Positions 42,280 through 50,949 of a DNA stretch of 64,000 nucleotides are shown piece after piece (the first letter of the stretch is position 1; every line of letters starts with the position of its first letter). The position numbers were made by a program, and so were the translations under genes. Source of the stretch: an uncultured Chloroflexales bacterium (GTDB taxonomy: Bacteria; Chloroflexota; Chloroflexia; Chloroflexales; Chloroflexaceae). The DNA is taken from the NCBI GenBank assembly GCA_937902315.1, contig CALGUG010000002.1, positions 1 through 64,000 of the forward strand. Reading direction: 5' to 3'. The notes beneath the pieces are model-generated. The model was given only the letters and a program-made list of their open reading frames with translations, did no database searches and was not told where the DNA came from.

Positions 42280-43140
42280 ATGCCTCAGCGACGTGCGCTT
42301 GATCTGATCGCCTCGCTGGCGAAACAGGAAGAAAGCTTGCGTGGCCAGCGTTTTGTCAGCCCGCTGCTGCCCAACGCGCGGGCGCGCCTGCGCGTAGCCG
42401 GCATCGTCTACGAGCTGCGCCTGCCGGATGCCCAAGCTGGCTGGTGGATCTGCCAGATCGATGGGCCGGGGCGTGCCAGCATCGTCGAAGAGGCCCAAGC
42501 TTGGCAGCGGGCCGAGTATCTGGAGCAGTGGCCGAGTCTGCGCTGCGTTCTGATCGAGCAGGTCAGCGCGGCTAGCTGGCTGGCCCTGCCCTTCAACCCC
42601 TCGGACGCGGCCCAGCGTTTTGGGCGGATCGGTCCGCAGATCGTGCATCTGGTCGAGCAGGGCCAGCCCTTCGAGCGCATTGTAGCGCGCGTCGAAGGCC
42701 AGACGCTCTGGTACGACGAGATCGATCGACGGGCCGACCCCACAATTGGCGAGCAGCTGCGGCGCGCGCTCTATGCCGAACAGCCCGATCCACAGATCGC
42801 GGCTATGGCCGCCAGCGAACGGGCCGCCTACGTCCTGCGCTTTGAGCGCATCGCTCAGCGCCAACGCCAGCAGGCTGTGGCCCAACTCGAAGGGCGTTTG
42901 CTGCACACCCTGCGGATCGCGGGGGCGGATTTGGTCGGCTACAGCATCGATGGCGAGCAGGTGCGCGTCACCTGGGAGCGCGACGGCCTGCGCTCGACCA
43001 ACCTGATCGATCTCGATTTCAATCTGATCTCAGCGGGGATCTGTCTGAGCGGCGAAGACCAGCGCTTCGACCTCGCTAGCATCGTAAGCGTGGTCAGAGA
43101 GGCGCCCGATTATGCGCGTTGGGGAGAGGAGGAGCTGTAA
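42280..43140 (+). CDS. Unrecognised protein in the Ro60 operon
   Basis: A 286-residue protein, 57 bp after the Ro60 gene and 2 bp before the E1-like gene, so almost certainly co-transcribed with both. AAGGAG lies before the ATG. The sequence opens MPQRRALDLIASLAKQEES and contains two alpha/beta-looking stretches (VAGIVYELRLP, then WWICQIDGPGRASIVEEA; later RIAGADLVGYSIDGEQVRV). There is no signal peptide or membrane segment. I do not recognise the family. Context suggests a conjugation partner or substrate adaptor for the E1-like protein. Confidence 0.75.
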   Translation: MPQRRALDLIASLAKQEESLRGQRFVSPLLPNARARLRVAGIVYELRLPDAQAGWWICQIDGPGRASIVEEAQAWQRAEYLEQWPSLRCVLIEQVSAASWLALPFNPSDAAQRFGRIGPQIVHLVEQGQPFERIVARVEGQTLWYDEIDRRADPTIGEQLRRALYAEQPDPQIAAMAASERAAYVLRFERIAQRQRQQAVAQLEGRLLHTLRIAGADLVGYSIDGEQVRVTWERDGLRSTNLIDLDFNLISAGICLSGEDQRFDLASIVSVVREAPDYARWGEEEL

Positions 43141-43142
43141 GC

Positions 43143-43787
43143 ATGAGCTTTTTTCTACATGAACAACACTATCGCGATCTTGCTTTCGCTCAAGGGCAAC
43201 AGATTACAGTGTGCGGTTGCGGTGCCCTCGGCGCGAATCTGGCCGAAAGCCTGGCGCGTATGGGCTTTTGTAATCTCGTTCTGATCGATCGCGATAGAAT
43301 AGAGCAACACAATCTGTCGACTCAACCGTGGACCCAGCAAGATATCGGAGCGCCCAAGACGCGTGTGCTGGCCAACCTGCTCTATCGCGCGGTCGCGGCC
43401 CGCTGTCGCGCCCACCAGCTCGAGCTGACGCCCGTCAACGCTGCGAATCTGCTGGAGGGCAGCGCGCTGGTGATCGACGCCTTCGACAATCTCGAGGGGC
43501 GCCGCGCTGTAGCCGAGGCTGCCAGTGCGACTAACATCCCCTGTCTGCATATCGCCTTGAGCGGCTCGGGCGACTACGGCTGCGGCCTGTGGGACGAGCG
43601 TTTCACGCTGCGCTCGAGCGCCAGCCAGCAGGATAGCTGCGACTACCCCTTGACGCGCCCCTTGGCCTTGCTGGTCGCCAACGCCGCCGCCGAGACGGTC
43701 GCCCACTTCTTCGCGACGGGCGAACGGCGCTCGTTTGAGCTGACCTTGCGCGATATGCGCCTCAATCCGCTGGCCCAGCTGGTATAA
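43143..43787 (+). CDS. E1-like ThiF/MoeB-family adenylating protein
   Basis: A 214-residue Rossmann-fold protein of the ThiF/E1 superfamily, which adenylates the C-terminal Gly of ubiquitin-like proteins. It shows the nucleotide loop GCGALGANLAESLARMGF, LVLIDRDRIEQHNLSTQPW (D, N and Q of the adenylation site), GAPKTRVLANLL (catalytic Lys) and VIDAFDNLEGRR. There is no rhodanese or JAB fusion. It starts 2 bp after the upstream stop with GGAGAGGAGGAG before it. A candidate ubiquitin-like partner is at 39612-39818. Confidence 0.88.
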   Translation: MSFFLHEQHYRDLAFAQGQQITVCGCGALGANLAESLARMGFCNLVLIDRDRIEQHNLSTQPWTQQDIGAPKTRVLANLLYRAVAARCRAHQLELTPVNAANLLEGSALVIDAFDNLEGRRAVAEAASATNIPCLHIALSGSGDYGCGLWDERFTLRSSASQQDSCDYPLTRPLALLVANAAAETVAHFFATGERRSFELTLRDMRLNPLAQLV

Positions 43788-43790
43788 ACA

Positions 43791-43823
43791 AGCGCTCTTC
43801 CAAAACGGAAGGGCGCTTTTTTT
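43791..43823 (+). terminator. Terminator of the Ro60 operon
   Basis: AGCGC-T-CTTCC / GGAAG-G-GCGCT stem, AAAAC loop, then TTTTTTT. Confidence 0.85.
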
Positions 43824-43868
43824 GCTGCTATAGTTCAAGATAAGCCGGACGGCTTGTTGCTTTTTTTG

Positions 43869-43930
43869 GCGGAAAGGGTCTCAACCTCCCATTCGGTCCT
43901 TGGCGCGTCCGCCTTCGGCTATCAGAGCGT
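43869..43930 (+). repeat. Interspersed element B, copy 7
   Basis: Forward copy: GGCGGAAAGGGTC, CTCCCATTCGGTCCTTGG, CGCGTCCGCCTTCGGCTATC. Confidence 0.8.
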
Positions 43931-44017
43931 CTACCTTCCATTCGGGCGCTCCCTCGCAGCTTGCGCTGCGACCTAGCCAAGCCCACTCCGCTGCTTCCCC
44001 CTCAGAGACGCACTTTA

Positions 44018-44100
44018 GCGACAACTTTTTATTTGGCCTTCGGCAGAGTGGAACTTGACTATGTTTGTTCCCTTTTCCCCAGTTTTTGTTATTCGTTAGC
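44018..44100. repeat. Interspersed element A, partial copy 6
   Basis: Holds TTTGGCCTTCGGCAGAGTGG and AACTTGACTATGTTTGTT, but the outer ends are diverged. It lies between B copies 7 and 8, which face each other. Confidence 0.65.
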
Positions 44101-44157
44101 TCTGCACCTTTTCAGGCGGCTTTTGGCCCACACTGATAGCCGCCGAATGTTTGGAAA

Positions 44158-44222
44158 GGATGTTGATAGCCGAAGGCGGACGCGGTGAGGGCCGCATGGA
44201 AGGTTTGCGACCTCACCGCCAG
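44158..44222 (-). repeat. Interspersed element B, copy 8
   Basis: Reverse copy: GGATGTTGATAGCCGAAGGC, GGACGCGGTGAGGGCCGCAT, CCTCACCGCC. Confidence 0.8.
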
Positions 44223-44249
44223 AAGCAAAAGCATCGCTAGGAAGCGGCA

Positions 44250-45479
44250 TCAGTCTTTGTAGGGATCGAAGACATCTTCGCCCGCCATAGCGACGCCCAT
44301 AGGCTTGAGGGTGTGCAGCACGCGAATGGTGTTGGCGTGGCTTTTGAGCACCTCGGGCAGGCGACGGTAGACGTGCGGGCTTTCGTCGGTGCCGCCGCCG
44401 CGCAAGACCACCCCTTCGCGCTTCAGCCATTGCAGCATCATCTCGCGGCTGATCTGGCCCCGGCTCTTGACCTCTCGTACGCGCTTGCCGTTCACTTTGG
44501 TCCAGCGAAACTTGCCGGCGGCTTGGTTGCGGCTCATAATGCGGCCCGCGCCGTGCACGGTGCTATGCAGGGCCAGCTTGGCTTCCTCGCTCTCGACGCC
44601 CTCGATGATCACACTGATGTCGCCCATTGAGCCGCCGATGAAGGAGCGCTGGCCCGGCCAGGCGGGCGTGGCACCTTTGCGCACCACAATCAGCTCTTCG
44701 CCGTTGTGCTTTTCGCGCCAAGCGTAGTTGTGGTGGTTGTGAACCGAATCGGTGATCTTGGCGCCCAAGATCTGGCGCACCTGCTCGACAACGAAGTCGC
44801 GCCCCGCGTAGGCGTAGCGCCCCGCGAGCGTCATGGCCTGCCAGTAGGCTTGGCCCAGATCGGTCGCAAGCGAAAAGACGGTCGGCGGCTGGTCCATATG
44901 CTCGCCCGGGGCTTTGTCGTCAAAAGCGCGCCCGGCGGCCAGATTCAAAAATCCGCTGGCGGTGCGATGGCCGAAGCCTCGGCTGCCGAAGTGAACGCCG
45001 ATCCAAACCCAGCCCTTTTCGTCGCGAAAGAGGTCGACATAATGGTTGCCGCTGCCGACCGAGCCGAGCTGTTCTTGGGCCAGTTGGCGCAGCGGGCGCA
45101 GAAAGGGCAGATCCTTCCAAGCCGGGTCGTCAAAGAGCTCGTGATCGCGCGCTTTGCCGTTGTTGCCTTGGCCAACTCCAAACGCTATCGTTTTGGCGAC
45201 TTCATCCATAATCTTTTCGATCTCGGGCTGAATATCGTCGGCGCGCAAATTGGTGCGAACGGCTTTGTTGCCGCACGAGATGTCGTAACCAACCCCGCTC
45301 GGGCTGATGGCATTGCGGTAGGCGACCACACCGCCGATCGGCATCGAGTAGCCTTTGTGCCCGTCGGCCATCAGGGCTGCGCCCGCTACAACTTCGTCTT
45401 GGGCGCAGCGCTTGATCTGATTGAGCGTCGCTTCGTCGTGTTCGCCCCAGACAGGAATATTGCCATGGAAGCTATACAT
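44250..45479 (-). CDS. rtcB: RNA 3'-phosphate/5'-hydroxyl ligase RtcB
   Basis: A 409-residue RtcB, which joins 2',3'-cyclic phosphate or 3'-phosphate ends to 5'-OH ends in a GTP- and Mn-dependent reaction. It repairs cleaved tRNAs and other RNAs. Signatures: MADGHKGYSMPIGGVVA, SPSGVGYDISCGNKAVRTNL (Asp and Cys metal ligands), GSGNHYVDLF, GVHFGSRGFGH and HGAGRIMSRNQA near the guanylylated His. In Salmonella and other bacteria rtcB lies with rsr and Y RNA genes; here it is convergent with the Ro60 operon. It overlaps the small upstream gene by 8 bp. Confidence 0.95.
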   Translation of the reverse strand: MYSFHGNIPVWGEHDEATLNQIKRCAQDEVVAGAALMADGHKGYSMPIGGVVAYRNAISPSGVGYDISCGNKAVRTNLRADDIQPEIEKIMDEVAKTIAFGVGQGNNGKARDHELFDDPAWKDLPFLRPLRQLAQEQLGSVGSGNHYVDLFRDEKGWVWIGVHFGSRGFGHRTASGFLNLAAGRAFDDKAPGEHMDQPPTVFSLATDLGQAYWQAMTLAGRYAYAGRDFVVEQVRQILGAKITDSVHNHHNYAWREKHNGEELIVVRKGATPAWPGQRSFIGGSMGDISVIIEGVESEEAKLALHSTVHGAGRIMSRNQAAGKFRWTKVNGKRVREVKSRGQISREMMLQWLKREGVVLRGGGTDESPHVYRRLPEVLKSHANTIRVLHTLKPMGVAMAGEDVFDPYKD

Positions 45480-45696
45480 GTTCTTCCTCCATTTCTCGCA
45501 GAGTTTCGCGGGCAGTATAAATCAGCTCTCGGAGCCAAGCTTGCAGTTCCTCGCGGCTCAAGGGCGAGATCTCGTCTAAACGACCGTTCGAGGCGTAGTC
45601 GTGTAGGAGGTCGAGGCGCAGGAAAAGCTCTTCCATACCTTCTGCGCTGTAATCGCGACGAATCCGCTCTTGAAGCAGGCTTTCGAGTTGGCTCAT
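45472..45696 (-). CDS. Small helical protein coupled to rtcB
   Basis: A 74-residue acidic, helical protein (MSQLESLLQERIRRDYS, then GMEELFLRLDLLHDYAS and LREMEEEHV). ATG 45696 has AGAGG 8 nt upstream; a GTG three codons earlier is too close to that site. Its stop overlaps the rtcB start by 8 bp, so translation is probably coupled. The family is not recognised. Archease is the usual RtcB cofactor, but this is too short and lacks its metal residues, so it may be a different RtcB partner. Confidence 0.75.
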   Translation of the reverse strand: MSQLESLLQERIRRDYSAEGMEELFLRLDLLHDYASNGRLDEISPLSREELQAWLRELIYTARETLREMEEEHV

Positions 45697-45731
45697 GTGG
45701 TACACCTCTGCTTGATTTCAAAAAGGCGAGG

Positions 45732-45768
45732 AAAGAAAAGAGGCGTGAAGCTGATCGCCTCACGCCTC
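45732..45768 (-). terminator. Terminator upstream of the rtcB operon
   Basis: GAGGCGTGA / TCACGCCTC stem, then TTTTCTTTC on the minus strand. It would end transcription from the HTH gene at 46191 before the rtcB operon. Confidence 0.7.
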
Positions 45769-45981
45769 AGAGATCGAATTGGGAAACCGGTCAGCCGGTC
45801 TGTTCCCTTCCACGATGTAGGGCGTGTTGGCGAGCGAGTCCGGGCATGCCTAGGCTATCGACATACTCGAGATAAGCATGAGGCGATAAGTGCCCAGATT
45901 TCGGGCATGCAAACAATACGGAATTGGTGCGATTCCGTAAGCGGGTCAAGATTGGGGAAAAAGAAGAAAAACGCACAGTTT

Positions 45982-46191
45982 TCATCGTGTTGTTTCGATC
46001 TTTGTTGCTTCTAACATGCGCAAAATGCTTGAACCCTTAATAAAAATGCGCCGAATGCTATTTGGTCGACTCGCTTCTAACTGACCTGCTGCTATCAGGC
46101 GTTTGACCGTGCTTAGGCTCACGCCTAATAGTTCCGCTGCTTCTTCACGGGAATAGACCGCATCTGCTTGAATAGGTTCCCGCTTCAACAT
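45982..46191 (-). CDS. Excisionase-type HTH protein
   Basis: A 69-residue DNA-binding protein with a MerR/excisionase-like HTH: YSREEAAELLGVSLSTVKRL then IAAGQLEASRPNSIRRIF. Such domains (HTH_17) occur as recombination directionality factors and as antitoxin-like regulators. No integrase or toxin gene is adjacent, so its role is open. AT-rich DNA flanks it. Confidence 0.8.
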   Translation of the reverse strand: MLKREPIQADAVYSREEAAELLGVSLSTVKRLIAAGQLEASRPNSIRRIFIKGSSILRMLEATKIETTR

Positions 46192-46303
46192 TTTCGATCC
46201 CCCCTTCCTCGAATCAAAGTCTTATCTCTACTCTAGCATAGCTACTTATGGTTGTCAATGGTTCAAAAAAGATCAGAGATATCCAAGAAAGAGGCTGCAC
46301 GTT

Positions 46304-47131
46304 TCAGGAGCTAGCTCGCCCAAAGACCTTGTAAAACGGGCCGATGTAGCGCTCGTGTTGGCTCGCATCGAGAACGGCGAAGACGACCTTTTCGAACACG
46401 CCTGCGAACGGGCCGCAGAGCGCTTCGCCGAATAGCTCGGCGATATGCTGCGGGTTGTTGCCGAATACGCCGCAGCCCCAGGCACCTAAGATCAGCGCGT
46501 TGTGTTGGTGGATGGCTGCGATGCTCAAGACACGCTTGATACGAACGCGCATGGTTTCGTAGACCTCTTTGCGCCGCGCGGAGTCGCGCTTCAGCACCAC
46601 AGCCGCATTGACGGCAGGCGCCGTGATAAACGAGAGCAGGTAGGGCCGCTCGAGCAGATTGTTGTCGTCGTCGCGAAATACCGGAACATTGGGCGAATAG
46701 ATCGCGCTGTTGGTGTAGAGGGCATCGCGCAGGTGCAGATGGCGCTGATACATCTCGTCGTCTTGGATGCAGGGCACCAGCCCAGAGGCCCGCCCAAGCG
46801 TCTCTTCTTGGGCTTGTGCGCCCGAAAGCCAGCCGCCGCCCGGGTGGCGCGCCGAGGCGAAGTTGAGCGCAACTGTGTTGTAGCCAGCTGCGATGCACTG
46901 GCGAGCTACGTGGAGAGTTGATTCGTTGCAGACCGTGATCTGGGTTTCGTAACGTGCCTCGAACTGTTCGACTAGCTGTTTTTCAGGAGGATAGGAGATC
47001 GTGCCAGCTTTGGCTTGGGCTACTTGATCTGCGATCGAGACCGTCTCTCCTAACAAGTTGGTGTATTCGCCTTGCGAGAGTATCGTTTGGGTTTGAAAGC
47101 CGATCTGGGCTAAAGGACGAAATTGAGACAT
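46304..47131 (-). CDS. Microbial-type PARG-like ADP-ribose hydrolase (TIGR02452)
   Basis: A protein of 275 residues from ATG 47131 (AGGA 5 nt upstream); an ATG 18 bp earlier is also possible. It belongs to the bacterial poly(ADP-ribose) glycohydrolase macrodomain family. The loop NFASARHPGGGWLSGAQAQEE contains the GGG-x6-8-QEE catalytic signature, with the catalytic Glu pair intact, and LILGAWGCGVFGNNP binds the diphosphate. It would remove ADP-ribose from proteins or nucleic acids. Its position near rtcB is suggestive because some toxins ADP-ribosylate RNA ends, but no such toxin is visible here. Confidence 0.88.
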   Translation of the reverse strand: MSQFRPLAQIGFQTQTILSQGEYTNLLGETVSIADQVAQAKAGTISYPPEKQLVEQFEARYETQITVCNESTLHVARQCIAAGYNTVALNFASARHPGGGWLSGAQAQEETLGRASGLVPCIQDDEMYQRHLHLRDALYTNSAIYSPNVPVFRDDDNNLLERPYLLSFITAPAVNAAVVLKRDSARRKEVYETMRVRIKRVLSIAAIHQHNALILGAWGCGVFGNNPQHIAELFGEALCGPFAGVFEKVVFAVLDASQHERYIGPFYKVFGRASS

Positions 47132-47303
47132 AACTATCCTTTCTGTCATAGGCTCCCCTTTCTCAAGGTGATCGAGAGGCAGCTCTGAGGGCATCGTTCG
47201 AAAGGATCGAGAGTGCCAGTCTATCAAGTAGCTACGCTTTTCCGTTTGTTGTGGCAGAGCGAGCCGTGTGCTAGGCCTGCAGCCGCTCTGCCAAAACTGC
47301 CGC

Positions 47304-48509
47304 TTAGATCGAGGCTTCTTGTTGGCGCGCTAGGTTGAGTTGCTTGTGATGTTGCAGCGCTTGCTGTTTGCAGATCAGCATCAGTATGACGGCCGCCAAG
47401 ATGAAAGCGACTTGAGCGAACGGGCCAAATTCTGCGAGCACAACCCCAAGCATAGCTGGCAGAATCAGACCGCCTCCGTTGCCGATCGCCAGCACAAGAC
47501 TTGCGGTGCTCGAACTGTAGGCGGGCGTGTTAACAACCGCCACCACTGTGGGGAAGACTGGGCCACAGCTCAGACCAAAAAGCAGAACCCCTACGATCGT
47601 TTGCAAGCTGTTGCCGATTCCCAGCAAGAGTAGGGCGCTGCCCGCTGCCATGCCGAGCAGGCTGATGGTGAGCAGTCGATCGATACTGACGCGTATGCCG
47701 AGCGCTGCTGCGATGGCGCGCCCGAGCGTGAGTGCGATCCAGAAGCCAGATAAAAGCAAGGCTCCATCTGACTCGAGCATCGAGACAGCTTGTTTGAGAT
47801 AGACGACCAACCATGATGCGAAACCGATCTCGCTTCCGGTGTAGAGCAACAACACCAGACCGAACAAGATGCCGGAAGGCGATGGTTTGAAGCGCTTTGG
47901 GCCCGGTTGGGACGGAGTAGGAGGTGTTGCTGAACCCTCAAGAGCGCCAAAGGGTATGATGGCTCCCACCAGTATGATGCTGATTGCGCCCGCTACAAGA
48001 GCGACTTGGGGTTGCCCAATGCTTTTGTCGATAGCAGAAGCAAGTGCTGGGCCAATAATGGAGCCGATTCCGAAGAAGAGGTTGATGATATTGAGCAGCG
48101 AGGTGCTGCGTTCGGGGAAGAGTTGGGCTACGATGCGGTTACCGGTTGCGAGCAAGCCGCCAAAACCGAAACCTGCTAGCAGCGATGCAAAGGTGAGCAG
48201 CAGGAACGAACTGCTGAGCACAAAGGCCAGGTAGCTGCTTCCCATACAGATCAAGCCTAGGCCTAAGGTTGTGCGTTGCCCCATGCGCTGGTAGGCTGTG
48301 CTCATCAGAAACTGCGAGGCGATGATGCCAGCCGAGAAGGTGGTGAAGATGCTGCCCAGAAGCGAGATCTCGACCTCTAGGCGCGTGGCGAGCAGTGGCA
48401 GGAGCGGCGCTACCGTGGCGACGGTGAGACCTGCTGCGAAAAAGGCGAAACAGATTAAAGCGACGCTGCGTTGGGCTGCCTTTAGTCGACTGTTAGACGT
48501 ACTTTGCAT
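47304..48509 (-). CDS. MFS transporter
   Basis: A 401-residue major facilitator protein with about 12 hydrophobic segments. The segment 1-2 region (VALICFAFFAAGLTVATVAPLL) and the cytoplasmic loop 2-3 signature AYQRMGQRTTLGLGLICMG fit the family. The middle loop is short and polar. The sequence resembles the FucP/bypass-like sugar and drug branches more than the DHA1 branch, but the substrate cannot be read. No regulator is adjacent. Confidence 0.85.
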   Translation of the reverse strand: MQSTSNSRLKAAQRSVALICFAFFAAGLTVATVAPLLPLLATRLEVEISLLGSIFTTFSAGIIASQFLMSTAYQRMGQRTTLGLGLICMGSSYLAFVLSSSFLLLTFASLLAGFGFGGLLATGNRIVAQLFPERSTSLLNIINLFFGIGSIIGPALASAIDKSIGQPQVALVAGAISIILVGAIIPFGALEGSATPPTPSQPGPKRFKPSPSGILFGLVLLLYTGSEIGFASWLVVYLKQAVSMLESDGALLLSGFWIALTLGRAIAAALGIRVSIDRLLTISLLGMAAGSALLLLGIGNSLQTIVGVLLFGLSCGPVFPTVVAVVNTPAYSSSTASLVLAIGNGGGLILPAMLGVVLAEFGPFAQVAFILAAVILMLICKQQALQHHKQLNLARQQEASI

Positions 48510-48647
48510 ACAACTCCAATTCTCTTTCAGATCGATGAAAGCGCTCTTTTTCTTGTGACATTCGTTGTCTGAATTAGTTATTTTGCAGTATATATCAGAT
48601 ATTCGATCTTACCATTCGCCGTTTGGCGTATACTTGTGGATATATGT

Positions 48648-48688
48648 AAAAAGGTATCTTGCAAGAAAATTGCAAAATACCTTTTTTT
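48648..48688. terminator. Bidirectional terminator
   Basis: AAAAAGGTAT with CTTGCAAG, loop AAAA, TTGCAAA with ATACCTTTTTTT. It lies between the MFS gene and the small membrane protein gene. Confidence 0.75.
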
Positions 48689-48753
48689 GAACTATTTTGT
48701 TGTGCTGATGTAAAATGATGCGTTTTTTGTTCGATATTGAGTTTACGAAGCTT

Positions 48754-49026
48754 TTATTCGCGACTTTGTACTAAGTGCGCAGCGAAGAGTAAAATGCCCC
48801 AAAAGACAGTACTCAAGCTACAAATAATGACAAAGCTCGTTATTGAAAGCAAACCATCGCGCACAAGCGTCCCTAAACCCGGGATCATCCAGATCAACCA
48901 CATGCAGAGTATCATCAGTCGGCGATCGATCTCGCTTAGGCGAGGTGCATTTAGTATCCATAAACCGGTGGCTGCCCAACCTAGTAGGCCGATCAGCACT
49001 CCATACAACGATGTCACGATCTCCAT
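48754..49026 (-). CDS. Small membrane protein, three TM segments
   Basis: A 90-residue protein, ATG 49026 with GGAGGAG 5 nt upstream. It has three hydrophobic segments (SLYGVLIGLLGWAATGLWIL; LMILCMWLIWMIPGLGTLV; ITSFVIICSLSTVFWGILLF). It may be a DUF-type or phospholipase D-nuclease N-terminal-like membrane protein; I cannot assign it more closely. Confidence 0.7.
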   Translation of the reverse strand: MEIVTSLYGVLIGLLGWAATGLWILNAPRLSEIDRRLMILCMWLIWMIPGLGTLVRDGLLSITSFVIICSLSTVFWGILLFAAHLVQSRE

Positions 49027-49261
49027 GGGGCTCCTCCTTTGCAGCTCCATTGCGCGGCGCACTTTTGGTAGTCGTGGCTCTAGTGCGAGAGCGTATCCAT
49101 TTTCATGCTAACAGAGTATTTGGTATTTATCAATAAATAAACAGGGCCATCATTTGTGCAAATTATACAAACAGTTCCAAAATAACTACAAATAAGCGAG
49201 GTAAGCAGCGAGAACAAGCTAGCACCTTATAACAATTCCGTTTGGTTTCTTTAGATTGCAG

Positions 49262-49345
49262 CGGCGAGGTCTTTCTCTTCCATTCGTTGCTTGGCGCGTC
49301 CGCCTACGGCTACCAACATCCCGCCCAACAAACGAGGCTTGTAGC
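49262..49345 (+). repeat. Interspersed element B, copy 9
   Basis: Forward copy: GCGGCGAGGTC, TTCCATTCGTTGCTTGG, CGCGTCCGCCTACGGCTACC, CATCCCGCCCAACAAACG. Confidence 0.85.
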
Positions 49346-49398
49346 TGGGTGTACCGAAAGACCTCTCCCAAACCGACAATTCAAACCTATTTCGAATC

Positions 49399-49562
49399 GT
49401 ACCGAATCGGTTTACAGACTTGCGCTCTTGTAACATAGAAAAACAAGAACGGGCAAAATTTATGTGAATTTTCGCACTGTCGCGCGAAAATTCACATAAC
49501 AAACATAGTCAAGTGCCACTCTGCCGAAGGCCAAATTGAAAGCAATCAACCGGATTTCGTAT
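49399..49562. repeat. Interspersed element A, copy 7
   Basis: Termini GTACCGAATCGG and CCGGATTTCGTAT. Internal GACTTGCGCTCTTGTAAC and CTCTGCCGAAGGCC blocks, with the nested TTATGTGAATTTTCGC / GCGAAAATTCACATAA hairpin. Confidence 0.8.
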
Positions 49563-49599
49563 GACACACGAGAGGCCGACTTCACCAGCGGGCGAGGAA

Positions 49600-49938
49600 T
49601 CATTCTTTTTTTGTTTGACGACGGGGCCCAGGACGCCGACGCGGAATATTCCAGTAGTTCATCGCTGAGATAACACTTGTACGAGTAACAGCATATAACG
49701 AAGCGATCTCTTGAATGGTGTGTCCTTGTTCGATATAGAGGTGCCGAAGGGTCGCTTCATCGAAGGGCGTTTGAGGAAACTGGCTGGTGCTGCGTCGGCT
49801 TGGGTTAGGGATATTCCAGCGCTCAAGTGCTTCCACAATGGCTTGGCGAGGTAACGCAAACCCTTCCGCTATTGCGTCAATACTAAGGCGATTTTCTACA
49901 TAGAGAAAACGCAATGTCATCTTATCGATGCCTTCCAT
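49600..49938 (-). CDS. Two-HTH DNA-binding protein with basic tail
   Basis: A 112-residue protein made of two similar HTH repeats, MTLRFLYVENRLSIDAIAEG...VEALERWNIPNPSRR and EATLRHLYIEQGHTIQEIAS...ISAMNYWNIPRRR. The two agree in spacing and in the WNIP end. It finishes with an AT-hook-like RRRPGPRR. This resembles homeodomain-like recombinase or sigma region 4 modules duplicated in tandem. The target is unknown. It is flanked by interspersed elements. Confidence 0.75.
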   Translation of the reverse strand: MEGIDKMTLRFLYVENRLSIDAIAEGFALPRQAIVEALERWNIPNPSRRSTSQFPQTPFDEATLRHLYIEQGHTIQEIASLYAVTRTSVISAMNYWNIPRRRPGPRRQTKKE

Positions 49939-50005
49939 GGTGCGTCCTTCACATTCTGTCTCTTTGTATTAGCCAAGCAGGCTTCAAGCGGTGTTATAGG
50001 GATGC

Positions 50006-50175
50006 TCATTGCACAAGAAATTGCTCCTGATCGATCTCAAGCCAGATGTACTGGAACTTATACATAGTGAGCCATGCCAAAGGCTGGCTGCCTATTCGTA
50101 GATAGAGCTCTGCTGCTTGTTGTGCTAGTTCGCGATCACTAGCAACATCTTCGGCTCTGAGCGGCCTTGGAACCG
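50006..50175 (-). pseudogene. C-terminal remnant of an unknown gene
   Basis: A minus-strand frame closed by a stop upstream and with no start codon in the usual place encodes about 55 residues of protein-like sequence (ELAQQAAELYLRIGSQPLAW, then MYKFQYIWLEIDQEQF). It looks like the broken end of a gene. The family is not recognised. Confidence 0.35.
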
Positions 50176-50588
50176 GCTTCTGCTAATGCTCTTGGGTGCG
50201 CGTCGTTTCGGCGCTGAGCTGAATTCAGAGCAGAAGAGGAAATCAGACTGTAGCCAAGTAACACGGGCTGTCAGGTCGAGACAGTTTGTGTTGAGGGGGC
50301 GCAACGTTGCACTCACATATTTGGCGCATGCCGGATCGTTTGCCCATAGCAAAGCGTGGGTGCACCGTTGCCTTGACCCTGCTGTATGTGGCAACAGACG
50401 AGCAGAGTGCGGAGTCAGGAAGCCTTTTCGATTTCTATGCAATTGCCTGCCCTTGGCGCTTGGAAGACATGCCGGACTCATGCATAAACGGGTTGCGAGA
50501 CAAGCGGCTTGTATCGCAGATTGTTGAACATTGTTACAACAGCTTGATCGACCAGCTATGTGGAGGCTGATCGTTCAATCTGTACAAT

Positions 50589-50638
50589 AGAGCGACCCTT
50601 GAGCAGCCGAAAGAGGCTTTGGGCGGCGCTCTTTTTTG
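50589..50638 (+). terminator. Rho-independent terminator
   Basis: AGAGCG / CGCTCT outer stem with inner AGCCGAAAGAGGCT, then TTTTTT. Confidence 0.65.
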
Positions 50639-50681
50639 CAAATAGCTTTAAGCAGAGCGCGCCCTATGCTGGTTACAACAT

Positions 50682-50721
50682 GGAAAGCCGAACAGAGCTT
50701 TTATAATCTGTTCGGCTTTCC
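50682..50721. repeat. Perfect 15-bp hairpin
   Basis: GGAAAGCCGAACAGA / TCTGTTCGGCTTTCC with the 10-nt loop GCTTTTATAA. There is no T run on either side. It could be a bidirectional pause or mRNA-stabilising element. Confidence 0.6.
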
Positions 50722-50949
50722 ACACGGTATCCATCGCATAGAAAGGATGCTCTCTTCTTATCGTAGGGCTTTAGGCTCGTTCTCGCTATGGATAGTCTGC
50801 CTAAAGAAAGATCCAGAAAATTGGTTAAATAGCGAGGCGTGTTGTGCTTTGTTGGGCGCATCAAGCTCGATTGATGCCGCATCTGCTTGATGGGCATAGC
50901 TGGAACCAGCGCTCGGTATGATGGTAAAGTGGGCGCGAGCCGAGGATGC

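Larger units (their letters stand above)
49027..49599. other. 573-bp intergenic region
   Basis: The region holds B copy 9 and A copy 7, next to each other; the first ~230 bp (49027-49260) are AT-rich and contain no feature I can name. Confidence 0.6.
50176..50949. other. Region without a supported gene
   Basis: Overlapping open frames on both strands have no recognisable family. The + frame 50307-50570 (87 aa, LFDFYAIACPWRLEDMP) is the most protein-like but starts badly. A terminator and a perfect 15-bp hairpin follow. Confidence 0.4.

Noticed and set aside
45982..46191. Mobile-element excisionase marking a prophage
   Set aside because: There is no integrase, attachment site or phage gene nearby; the domain alone does not show a prophage.
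50125..50570. Three overlapping frames on both strands
   Set aside because: No start context or family evidence. I list the region as without a supported gene, and the + frame at 50307-50570 only as a weak possibility.
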